This document shows positions 1-5,202 of a stretch of 5,202 nucleotides of DNA, in pieces. Source of the stretch: a gamma proteobacterium symbiont of Lucinoma myriamae. Its GTDB lineage: Bacteria; Pseudomonadota; Gammaproteobacteria; GRL18. The notes below the pieces were generated by a model. It did not search any database, was not told where the DNA came from, and saw only the letters and a program-made list of their open reading frames with translations. The stretch is from assembly GCA_025655635.1 (NCBI GenBank), contig JAHXIM010000154.1:1-5202 (forward strand), in the 5' to 3' direction. The translations under genes were made by a program, and so were the position numbers. How positions within the stretch are numbered: the first letter of the stretch is position 1; every line of letters begins with the position of its first letter.

Positions 1-95
1 AATTTGATCAGGAACAATAAAATTACAATTAATGTTGTACGATAATCTATCGATTCATGATGATTATCTTTTTTCAGGATCCACTAATTAATCAT
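1..95 (-). pseudogene. Possible broken 5' end of an edge-truncated gene (minus strand)
   Basis: On the minus strand an AGGAGG box (103-98) lies just ahead of an ATG (95-93). The fourth codon in that frame is TAG (86-84). After the stop, the same frame stays open to the window edge and reads W-I-L-K-K-D-N-H-H-E-S-I-D-Y-R-T-T, then a hydrophobic run (LIVILLFLIK) that looks like the start of a membrane segment. This resembles the N-terminus of a small membrane protein with a nonsense change or base error at codon 4 (AAG would read Lys). Against this, the gap between AGGAGG and ATG is only two bases, which is too short, and the open frame is only about 30 codons. It may be chance in AT-rich DNA. 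No family is recognised. Confidence 0.25.
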
Positions 96-131
96 AACCT
101 CCTATTATATAATAAATAATTCAACATTTAC

Positions 132-160
132 TTGAAATATACAATTGTGCAGGCTATTCT
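132..160 (+). promoter_or_regulatory. Predicted sigma-70 promoter of the ompA-like gene
   Basis: A -35 box TTGAAA (132-137) is followed after exactly 17 bases by a -10 box TATTCT (155-160). Transcription would start near 167 and give a leader of about 45 bases. The boxes match consensus at five and four of six positions. The region is AT-rich, so chance matches are easy, but the spacing and the position just ahead of the gene support it. This is a prediction from sequence only. Confidence 0.55.
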
Positions 161-200
161 ACCAGTAAGATCGTTTATTAAAAATAAGTTTAAAATAAAA

Positions 201-205
201 AGGGA
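201..205 (+). promoter_or_regulatory. Ribosome binding site of the ompA-like gene
   Basis: AGGGA lies six bases ahead of the ATG at 212. It is a good Shine-Dalgarno match and fixes the start of the gene, whose first codons encode the signal peptide. Confidence 0.75.
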
Positions 206-211
206 ATCGAA

Positions 212-856
212 ATGTCGCTAAAAAAACTATTAACTATGTCTGCTATTGGTTTAGCTATGAGTATCGTATCAGCTTCAGCCACAGCTGAAGGTGATGGTTT
301 CGTTGAAGACTATGTCACCAATCCTTATGGTGAAGTATGGAAAAACAGTTTTGGTGAATGCTGGCGTGACCGCTTTGCTGCAACTGATAAAAAACTTGAA
401 GAATGCGGCTATGAAAAGCCAATGGGTGTTTCTGAAGTTATCGTTACTGATGGTGTAAAAGAAGTAGTTATTACTGACACTCCTCCTGCATGTCCTGATG
501 TCATTGTTCTGAAAAACCTGCATTTTGATTTTGACAGCACTGTTGTTAGTGATGCAGATAAAGGAAAGCTAGAAGCTGCCAGAGATTTTATTCGTGCTGA
601 AGTACCAGAAGGTTGTCATAAACCAGAAACTGTATCAGTCACTGGTCATACAGACAGCACTGGTCCTGAAGTATATAATAGTGGCCTGTCTCTAAGACGT
701 GCTGAAGCAGTCATTACCTATCTTCGTTCTATTGGCACCAAAATAAGTCTGGTTCCAGCAGGTAAAGGCGAAAGTGAGCCTGTTGCTGATAACTCGACTA
801 AAGAAGGTCGTTCTGAGAACCGTCGCGTAGTTATTGATATTGATACAAGCAACTAA
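212..856 (+). CDS. OmpA-family peptidoglycan-binding protein (RmpM-like)
   Basis: This 214-residue protein is exported. It has a Sec signal peptide with lysines at 4-5, a hydrophobic core at about 6-20, and a likely cut after A25 (ASATA|EG). A short cysteine-containing region (about 30-66, with GECWRD at 48-53 and EEC at 63-65) resembles the one in Neisseria RmpM and betaproteobacterial OmpA proteins. The OmpA C-terminal domain fills about 98-211 and binds the meso-diaminopimelate of peptidoglycan. The expected ligand residues are D148 in GHTDSTG and R163 in SLRRAEAV, 15 residues apart as in known OmpA domains. NRRVVIDI closes the fold. No eight-stranded beta-barrel is present, so it is probably periplasmic and tethers the outer membrane or a partner to the cell wall rather than forming a pore. 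There is no lipobox. Mature cysteines are C50, C65, C94 and C135, so disulfides are likely. It has its own promoter, binding site and terminator, so it is probably monocistronic. Confidence 0.9.
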   Translation: MSLKKLLTMSAIGLAMSIVSASATAEGDGFVEDYVTNPYGEVWKNSFGECWRDRFAATDKKLEECGYEKPMGVSEVIVTDGVKEVVITDTPPACPDVIVLKNLHFDFDSTVVSDADKGKLEAARDFIRAEVPEGCHKPETVSVTGHTDSTGPEVYNSGLSLRRAEAVITYLRSIGTKISLVPAGKGESEPVADNSTKEGRSENRRVVIDIDTSN

Positions 857-881
857 GTCATTAGTTTTTAGCTTAAAAATT

Positions 882-920
882 AAAAAGCTGTAGCAGAGTC
901 TTCTGCTACAGCTTTTTTTT
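882..920 (+). terminator. Rho-independent terminator after the ompA-like gene
   Basis: A perfect 12-bp stem (886-897 with 902-913) has a 4-base loop (898-901). Four more A-T pairs (882-885 with 914-917) extend it, and a T run continues to 920. The stem core is AGCTGTAGCAGA. This is a very strong intrinsic terminator 25 bases after the stop codon. The A tract on the left arm lets it work in the other direction too, but no gene needs that. Confidence 0.95.
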
Positions 921-943
921 GTCTCTATTTAAGTTTAATTCAC

Positions 944-1697
944 ATGATAACTATTACTGTTTCTGAAAAAGATCTCACCGAGCAGGCAAAAAAATTGCAC
1001 AGCAATGGGGCTTTGTTTTTTCACCATCACCTCATAATCAGTTTTTACTGCAACTCACCCCCCAACACTTGCAGCTAATTCAATCTGATAAACATTCACC
1101 CGGCCCAATATATATTGACTTTACTTCTGGTCAGGTTGCCCATAGACGACTGTTTGGCGGTGGTAAGGGACAAACTTTAGCCAAGCCGTGGGGTTAAATA
1201 AAACATCTTCTCTCATCATTCTTGATGCCACAGCCGGTATGGGTAAAGATGCCTTCGTTTTTGCCAGCCTCGGAGCAACAGTCATACTGATGGAACGCTC
1301 ACCCATTTCAGCAGCTTTATTAAGCGATGCTTTACAAAGAGCCTCATTAAATGAAGATATTTCAGAAATTATTAATCGTATGAGCTTTATCTATGGTGAT
1401 GCCAGATTATTGGGTACAGATAGAGGTATAGAACTCAATGAACAACCAGATGTTATTTACCTGGATCCGATGTTTCCTCATAGAAAAAAATCGGCTTTGG
1501 TAAAAAAAGAAATGTTAGCTTTTCAAAGCCTCATTGGTGACGATAATGACAGTGATGAACTACTCAATGTTTGCCGACAAGCGGCAAAAAAAAGAGTTGT
1601 CGTCAAGCGACCAATCAAAGCACCCTATCTGGACAATCAAAAACCATCACTATCAATGAATATGAAAAAACACCGCTTTGATATTTATTTTGTGTAG
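944..1697 (+). pseudogene. rsmJ: rsmJ, 16S rRNA (guanine-N2) methyltransferase, frameshifted twice
   Basis: RsmJ (YhiQ) uses S-adenosylmethionine to methylate N2 of a guanine in the 3' part of 16S rRNA (G1516 in E. coli). The coding signal runs through three frames. Frame one goes from ATG 944 (MITITVSEKDL...) to the A7 run at 988-994. Frame two runs from about 994 to 1184 and carries IDFTSGQVAHRR and FGGGKGQ. Frame three runs to the TAG at 1695-1697. It holds the AdoMet motif DATAGMGKDAF (from 1224), the catalytic-type motif YLDPMFPH, KKSALVKKEM, KRVVVKRP and the terminal HRFDIY. Both breaks are equivalent to one missing base: an eighth A at 988-994 (or a G after 997), and an A near 1183-1184 (AKAVG expected, AKPWG read). 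Adding both gives 251 residues, close to the 250 of E. coli. All motifs outside the breaks are intact, which suggests sequencing error or very recent decay. The GTG at 1188 would give a 169-residue C-terminal piece but has no binding site and lacks the N-terminal domain. Confidence 0.88.
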
Positions 1698-1705
1698 AGA
1701 TTAAT

Positions 1706-2122
1706 TCACCCTTCAATCATTTCATAATCATGAGTAATTTCTACTGTTTGTGCTAACATAATAGAAGCAGAGCAATATTTCGTTGCTGATAATTCTACTG
1801 CTCTTTGTACCATTTTCTCTTTCAAATTTTTACCTGTCACCAAAAAATGAATATGAATTTTAGTAAACACTTTAGGATCAGTTTCTGCTCGCTCTGCACT
1901 TAGCTCTGCGACACAATCGGTAACATCTTGACGAGAACGTTTTAAAATCAGCATCACATCAAAAGAAGTACATCCTCCTAAGCCCATCAACATCATTTCC
2001 ATAGGCCTGATACCCATGTTTTTCCCACCCAGCTCAGGGGGGCCGTCCATGACCACAGCATGACCACTGCCAGACTGCCCCATAAACAACATGTCTTCAA
2101 CCCATTTTATTTTTGCTTTCAT
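1706..2122 (-). CDS. yhfA: OsmC-family protein, YhfA type
   Basis: This 138-residue protein matches the YhfA branch of the OsmC/Ohr superfamily over its whole length. Family landmarks are KWVE at 6-9, SGSGH at 17-21, RPMEMMLMGLGGC at 39-51, RQDV at 64-67, FTKIHIHF at 86-93 and ELSATKYCS at 110-118. C51 and C117 sit where OsmC and Ohr proteins carry their reactive cysteine pair, so thiol-dependent peroxide reduction is possible. YhfA itself has no firmly proven substrate. It has no signal peptide and is expected to be cytoplasmic. An AAGG (2134-2131) lies eight bases ahead of the ATG. The gene is divergent from crp, an arrangement kept in E. coli and at Pseudomonas vfr, so it may be controlled from the shared region. 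Its stop lies 8 bases from that of rsmJ with no terminator between, so transcripts probably overlap. Confidence 0.93.
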   Translation of the reverse strand: MKAKIKWVEDMLFMGQSGSGHAVVMDGPPELGGKNMGIRPMEMMLMGLGGCTSFDVMLILKRSRQDVTDCVAELSAERAETDPKVFTKIHIHFLVTGKNLKEKMVQRAVELSATKYCSASIMLAQTVEITHDYEMIEG

Positions 2123-2211
2123 TTTATTAGCCTTAATTACCCTGATTGATCTCTTATTAACTCGGTATTATTTCACGACACCCAGATAAATATCTAGTTT
2201 ATAATCGACTA

Positions 2212-2240
2212 AATGTGAATTGATTTAAAGAATTCACATT
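2212..2240. repeat. Exact 10-bp inverted repeat between yhfA and crp
   Basis: The arms AATGTGAATT (2212-2221) and AATTCACATT (2231-2240) are exact reverse complements separated by 9 bases. Each arm contains a CRP half-site word (TGTGA, TCACA). The half-sites start 20 bases apart, about two helical turns, instead of the 11 bases of a standard CRP site. The repeat lies upstream of the predicted crp promoter at 2247-2275, centred about 56 bases before its start, and overlaps the start expected from a possible TATAAT at 2200-2205. It is probably an operator for a regulator of one or both divergent genes. Which protein binds cannot be told from sequence. Confidence 0.7.
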
Positions 2241-2246
2241 AAAATT

Positions 2247-2275
2247 TTCACACATATGTAATTTCATGCTATTCT
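2247..2275 (+). promoter_or_regulatory. Predicted extended -10 promoter of crp
   Basis: TTCACA (2247-2252, five of six matches) and TATTCT (2270-2275, four of six) are 17 bases apart, and TGC at 2267-2269 supplies an extended -10. Start would be near 2282, leaving a leader of about 124 bases before crp. A second candidate uses TATAAT at 2200-2205 with a weak ACGACA (2175-2180) 19 bases upstream. Both are predictions. Confidence 0.5.
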
Positions 2276-2394
2276 TAAGGTTTAAGATGTCGCTAATACT
2301 CGGGGTTCTCAATTTTACTTTGCGAGCTGTAACTCCAGTAAAAAGTTGCTCATAAAAGTCCGTTTTAATACATCCGAACGATTACACAATATTA

Positions 2395-2400
2395 AGCAGG
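2395..2400 (+). promoter_or_regulatory. Ribosome binding site that sets the crp start
   Basis: AGCAGG lies five bases ahead of the ATG at 2406. The longer reading from TTG 2346 in the same frame has no such site and adds 20 residues that CRP proteins do not have, so 2406 is preferred. Confidence 0.75.
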
Positions 2401-2405
2401 TTAGT

Positions 2406-3041
2406 ATGTCAATTATAAACTTAAAAGAAGAAAACCCCGCTATTACCGAGTTTTTAAGCCATTGCCATAAACGCAGATATCCTGCTAAGAAAACAATCAT
2501 CCATGCGGGTGCTGAATCAGATACCTTATACTACATTGTAAAAGGGTCAGTCTCCGTTTTATTAGAAGATAAGGATGATCATGAAATTGTCCTTGACTAC
2601 CTAAATGATGGTGATTTTTTTGGTGAGATGGGTTTATTTGCTGTTTCATCCAACCGCAGTGCCTGGGTAAAAGCCCGAAATGATAGCGAAATTGCAGAAA
2701 TAAGCTATGCCAAGTTCAATAGCCTGCGACAGACTCTTCCAGATGTCTTATTTGAAATAACCACTCAAATAGTTAATCGATTACGAAAAACAAGTCAAAA
2801 AGTAGGTGACCTTGCCTTTTTAGATGTTACTGGACGTATCGCCGGTACGCTTTTAGAACTTGCAAAGCAGCCTGATGCGATGACCCATCCAGATGGAATG
2901 CAAATCAAAATTACTCGCCAGGAGCTAGGGAAAATTGTCGGCTGTTCGCGTGAAATGGCGGGCAGGGTATTAAAAATCCTCGAAGAGCAGAACTTAATTT
3001 ATGTCAAAGGAAAAACAATTGTTATTTTCGGCACACGCTAA
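2406..3041 (+). CDS. crp: cAMP receptor protein (CRP/Vfr type)
   Basis: This 211-residue global regulator is almost the length of E. coli CRP (210) and aligns without gaps. The cyclic-nucleotide-binding barrel spans about 15-115. GEMGLF at 73-78 and R84-S85 hold the cAMP phosphate and ribose. T129 and S130 on the long dimer helix contact the adenine, so all main cAMP contacts are present and it should respond to cAMP. The winged-helix DNA-binding domain covers about 140-211. The recognition helix reads SREMAGRVLK, with R182, E183 and R187 matching the base-contacting R180, E181 and R185 of mature E. coli CRP, so a TGTGA-type target is expected. Activating region 1 (DAMTHPDGM, 157-165) is identical to E. 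coli. M184 is as in Pseudomonas Vfr, while A185 replaces the usual Val. The gene is divergent from yhfA, with a 9-base-plus palindrome region between them that may serve autoregulation. Confidence 0.96.
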   Translation: MSIINLKEENPAITEFLSHCHKRRYPAKKTIIHAGAESDTLYYIVKGSVSVLLEDKDDHEIVLDYLNDGDFFGEMGLFAVSSNRSAWVKARNDSEIAEISYAKFNSLRQTLPDVLFEITTQIVNRLRKTSQKVGDLAFLDVTGRIAGTLLELAKQPDAMTHPDGMQIKITRQELGKIVGCSREMAGRVLKILEEQNLIYVKGKTIVIFGTR

Positions 3042-3059
3042 AGATTTTATTGGTTTATG

Positions 3060-3108
3060 ATTTTACCTAATGACAATAACAGTAAATATTAATATTATAA
3101 GGTAAAAT
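3060..3108 (+). promoter_or_regulatory. Control region ahead of the DsbA-like gene: inverted repeat over the binding site, and a candidate promoter
   Basis: ATTTTACCT (3060-3068) is the exact reverse complement of AGGTAAAAT (3100-3108), with a 31-base loop. The right arm covers most of the Shine-Dalgarno word TAAGG (3098-3102) used by the ATG at 3112, nine bases further on, so a transcript from crp could hide this site. The loop also contains ATGACA (3070-3075) and TATTAT (3093-3098) 17 bases apart, each five of six to the sigma-70 consensus. A start from that promoter, near 3105, would lie after the Shine-Dalgarno word and yield a nearly leaderless message. The two readings are therefore alternatives. 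Confidence 0.4.
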
Positions 3109-3111
3109 TTA

Positions 3112-3795
3112 ATGAGTTTAACAATTGATTATTATTCTGATGTTCTTTGTATCTGGTGCTATTCTACAAAGATAAAAATTGATGAAATGAAACATCAATT
3201 TGGTGAACAAATTTCGATTAATTATCAGTATACACCATTATTTGTCGATATGCATGCCATGTTGGAAAAAAACTGGGCTGACAAAGGCGGCTTGCAGGGA
3301 TACAATAAAATGATGCATAAGCTCAATGCTATGTTCCCTTACGTTGAAATTCACCCGGAAATCGGTTTAACAAACCTGCCCCGCTCGTCTGCATCCTGTC
3401 ATCAGTTTTTAAAAGCTATTGATATCATGGAAAAACGTAACGAAATACAATCTACCGATCCCAAAAATACTTTACTGGAACAGGCTGACTGGCTTATACG
3501 TCTGGCATATTTTCGTGATGCTCTGGATGTATCAAAAAATAGTACCTTAATGTCAATTGCCGAACAACTAAATATACCACTCCCTCCACTGGAAGCATTA
3601 CTCACTAATGGTGAAGCAATGGCTGCTTTAGCTTCTTGTACCACAGACGATAAACAAAAATTGATTGAGGGTTGCCCTTCATACATTTTAAATGAAGGCA
3701 GGCAAAAGCTATATGGCAATATTGGCTATCAAGTTATTGAAGCTAATATTAGAGCATTACTGGAAAAACCTGAAAACAAACCAGTTTGGTATTAA
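3112..3795 (+). CDS. DsbA-family (FrnE-like) cytoplasmic thiol oxidoreductase
   Basis: This 227-residue protein has a thioredoxin-fold DsbA domain (DSBA-like thioredoxin family). After the first strand (LTIDYYSD) comes the redox motif C13-I-W-C16, and a helical insertion fills about 45-180. The cis-proline loop is G187-C188-P189-S190, followed by the family block LNEGRQKLYGNIGYQVIEANI (193-213). PRSSASCHQFLKA (90-102) matches the substrate-side helix of this group. There is no signal peptide, so it should act in the cytoplasm, unlike DsbA itself. The likely role is dithiol-disulfide exchange or a glutathione-dependent reaction, and the substrate is unknown. C188 next to the cis-proline is unusual, because that position is commonly Val, Thr or Ser. 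The 2-hydroxychromene-2-carboxylate isomerases share this fold but lack the CxxC pair, so an oxidoreductase is favoured. It lies 70 bases after crp and 44 before the next gene, with which it may form an operon. Confidence 0.85.
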   Translation: MSLTIDYYSDVLCIWCYSTKIKIDEMKHQFGEQISINYQYTPLFVDMHAMLEKNWADKGGLQGYNKMMHKLNAMFPYVEIHPEIGLTNLPRSSASCHQFLKAIDIMEKRNEIQSTDPKNTLLEQADWLIRLAYFRDALDVSKNSTLMSIAEQLNIPLPPLEALLTNGEAMAALASCTTDDKQKLIEGCPSYILNEGRQKLYGNIGYQVIEANIRALLEKPENKPVWY

Positions 3796-3839
3796 ATTAT
3801 GGACTTTTCTATTACGCTCTTCCTACATCCGGGGTATAG

Positions 3840-5114
3840 ATGAAAAAAATCGTAATTGCTTTGTTCATTCTGAGTATTGCAACATTTGCTATCATTAAAA
3901 CGATCCTATGGTATTTTAGCCAGGAGCTTGTTGAACACCAGGTTATCCAGGCAAAACCTTTTGCTCAAATTTCCTATAAAGAAATCAAGACTTCTTTTAC
4001 AGGCAGCATAACGGTAACAGGAGTCAAAGTTTTCATCCCTTTAATTGATGAAAAAATTAATATTGAATCAATAAAATTAATCGCACCAGATTTAAAAACA
4101 TTATTAACACTAGATTACCAGTTTCAAAATAACAAATTGCCAAGTGCATTAACTTTTATAGTTTCTGGTGCTTCATTGAATTTAGATAGCAATCTCATCA
4201 AGATGCTGGATAACCCGGATATTGAGCCTACACCAATTGAAGCACTGTCTACCCTGGCTTGTGGCGACACATATCGAATTGGCAGCAAAGCCTTATCCAA
4301 AATGGGTTATGACACCTTAACCAATGATATTATAATAAATTATAATTATTCTTCCCGTAATAATACCCTTAATTATGACATCAGAAATAATATCCGGGAT
4401 ATGACCCGGGTTAATCTTTCGGGTGCACTCCATGATGTCACCAATCTCAATTCATTAAAAACAAAAAAGGCCCGATTTGGTAAAGTGACACTTGAAATAA
4501 TTGATGATTCTTATATTTCACAAAAAAATAAATTCTGTGCAAATCAAGGCAAACGAACAGTTAGCGAATACATTGATGAGCATAACCTTCAGGTAAAAGA
4601 ATATTTATTATCTTATGGAATAAGGCCTGAAGACGGCCTGCTTAACGCCTACAGAACACTTCTTGAGACTTCCGGCTCTATCATTATTAAAGCTGATTTA
4701 ATCAAATTAACAGGCACTGAAGAGTTAATGTATTTTGAACCCAATGATATTATTCAATTTATTCAGATGAAACTATTCGTAAATGGTGAACGTATTAATG
4801 AAATTTCTATTGATATTGATAAAGACAAACTCATCGAGACGGCAACCAATGAGGAAGTTGAAATAGAAACACCTGATGAAATCAAGAAAAAACGAGCAAT
4901 TATTATCAAGAAATACCGGCTAGTTTCTGCTGCCAATTTACAAAATTTTAATGGTTTCAGAGTAAAAATTGAAACCAAAGCCGGCAAGCATTTTAGCGGC
5001 ACGATAAATACGACTAATCCTAGAATATATGAAGTTATCTCTCGTATGCGTTCAGGTAATATTAGTTATTTCGTACCGGTGAATACAATTAGAAAAGCTG
5101 AGGTCTTTAATTAG
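3840..5114 (+). CDS. Membrane-anchored envelope protein of unknown function, with possible AsmA-like and Sm-like parts
   Basis: I do not recognise a named family for this 424-residue protein. Lysines at 2-3 and one hydrophobic segment at about 4-25 suggest an inner-membrane anchor or uncut signal, with the rest in the periplasm. Residues 41-125 are beta-rich and read like AsmA/DUF945-type proteins (SYKEIKTSFTGSITVTGVKV, then INIESIKLIAPDLKTLL, then LPSALTFIVSGASL). A middle part (about 135-330) has single cysteines at C141 (TLACGD) and C233 (KFCANQ), which could form one disulfide, and a helical stretch at 241-277. A charged linker (about 335-358) leads to a small beta domain (about 372-424): FRVKIETKAGKHFSGTI, then ISYFVPVNTIRKAEVF. 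Its strand pattern and G-x-x-x-x-G turn resemble an Sm-like barrel. The ATG follows GGGG (3831-3834) by five bases. It lies 44 bases after the DsbA-like gene with no terminator, so co-transcription is likely. The role may be in envelope lipid or surface assembly, but this is only inference. Confidence 0.8.
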   Translation: MKKIVIALFILSIATFAIIKTILWYFSQELVEHQVIQAKPFAQISYKEIKTSFTGSITVTGVKVFIPLIDEKINIESIKLIAPDLKTLLTLDYQFQNNKLPSALTFIVSGASLNLDSNLIKMLDNPDIEPTPIEALSTLACGDTYRIGSKALSKMGYDTLTNDIIINYNYSSRNNTLNYDIRNNIRDMTRVNLSGALHDVTNLNSLKTKKARFGKVTLEIIDDSYISQKNKFCANQGKRTVSEYIDEHNLQVKEYLLSYGIRPEDGLLNAYRTLLETSGSIIIKADLIKLTGTEELMYFEPNDIIQFIQMKLFVNGERINEISIDIDKDKLIETATNEEVEIETPDEIKKKRAIIIKKYRLVSAANLQNFNGFRVKIETKAGKHFSGTINTTNPRIYEVISRMRSGNISYFVPVNTIRKAEVFN

Positions 5115-5171
5115 TCAGCCCTGAAAAACATATTATCTATTTGAAATGTAAGGAATTATCCCTATTTTTGA

Positions 5172-5200
5172 GTGACCAGTTCGACCAGAAATGTTATAAT
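5172..5200 (+). promoter_or_regulatory. Predicted extended -10 promoter at the right edge, with a GACCAG direct repeat
   Basis: A perfect TATAAT (5195-5200) is preceded by TGT (5192-5194), an extended -10. GTGACC (5172-5177, four of six) lies 17 bases upstream. A direct repeat GACCAG TTC GACCAG (5174-5179 and 5183-5188) sits over the -35 and spacer and could be an operator. Start would fall just beyond the window, so the promoter probably drives the next gene. No convincing terminator for the 424-residue gene is seen in 5115-5171. Confidence 0.55.
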
Positions 5201-5202
5201 AA

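Noticed and set aside
275..523. Minus-strand frame inside the ompA-like gene
   Set aside because: It is a shadow of a well-supported gene, with no family resemblance or binding site.
1188..1697. An intact stand-alone gene from GTG 1188
   Set aside because: The coding match to RsmJ continues upstream in other frames, the GTG is an internal Val codon of the family, and no binding site precedes it.
2214..2238. A standard CRP site TGTGA-N6-TCACA
   Set aside because: The two half-site words are separated by 15 bases instead of 6. Sliding each half alone gives poor partners (TTAAA or ATTTA).
2346..2405. TTG at 2346 as the start of crp
   Set aside because: It adds 20 residues not found in CRP proteins and has no ribosome binding site. 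ATG 2406 with AGCAGG gives the family length.
3402..3719. Minus-strand frame inside the DsbA-like gene
   Set aside because: It is antisense to a conserved coding region and has no recognisable domain.
3692..3898. Plus-strand frame bridging the DsbA-like gene and the next gene
   Set aside because: It overlaps both real genes in another frame and has no domain or binding site.
5115..5171. Terminator after the 424-residue gene
   Set aside because: Only very short stems are visible (for example TCAG with CTGA at the start), without a T run in the right place.

Overview
The window is chromosomal DNA of about 37% GC (estimated by eye) from what is most likely a gammaproteobacterium. The main evidence is the divergent pair of a YhfA-type OsmC protein and a CRP/Vfr-type cAMP receptor protein. 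The same neighbourhood is known at crp in Escherichia coli and at vfr in Pseudomonas. An rsmJ homologue and an RmpM-like OmpA-domain lipid-free periplasmic protein fit the same assignment. I cannot name the genus. I see no mobile element, CRISPR array, tRNA or rRNA.

Layout, left to right. Bases 1-211 are an AT-rich intergenic stretch. It holds the promoter and ribosome binding site of the OmpA-family gene (212-856) and, on the minus strand at the left edge, what may be the broken start of another gene. A strong hairpin terminator (882-920) closes the ompA-like gene. Next comes rsmJ (944-1697, 16S rRNA guanine-N2 methyltransferase), which is split over three reading frames by two one-base shifts. 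The first lies at or just after an A7 run. rsmJ converges on the yhfA-like osmC gene (2122-1706, minus strand) with only 8 bases between the stops. A 283-base divergent intergenic region follows, with an exact 10-bp inverted repeat (2212-2240) and a good promoter for crp (2406-3041). After crp come a cytoplasmic DsbA-family thiol oxidoreductase (3112-3795) and a 424-residue membrane-anchored protein of unknown function (3840-5114). These last three genes point the same way without a visible terminator and may be partly co-transcribed. The window ends in an extended -10 promoter (5172-5200) that probably serves a gene beyond the edge.

The genes do not form one obvious pathway. crp and yhfA share a control region. 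The DsbA-like protein and the unknown protein look like a two-gene unit behind crp. The points most worth a second look are the doubly frameshifted rsmJ, the shared palindrome between yhfA and crp, and the unknown protein, which seems to combine an AsmA-like envelope part with an Sm-like C-terminal barrel. I found no convincing new defence or mobile system.
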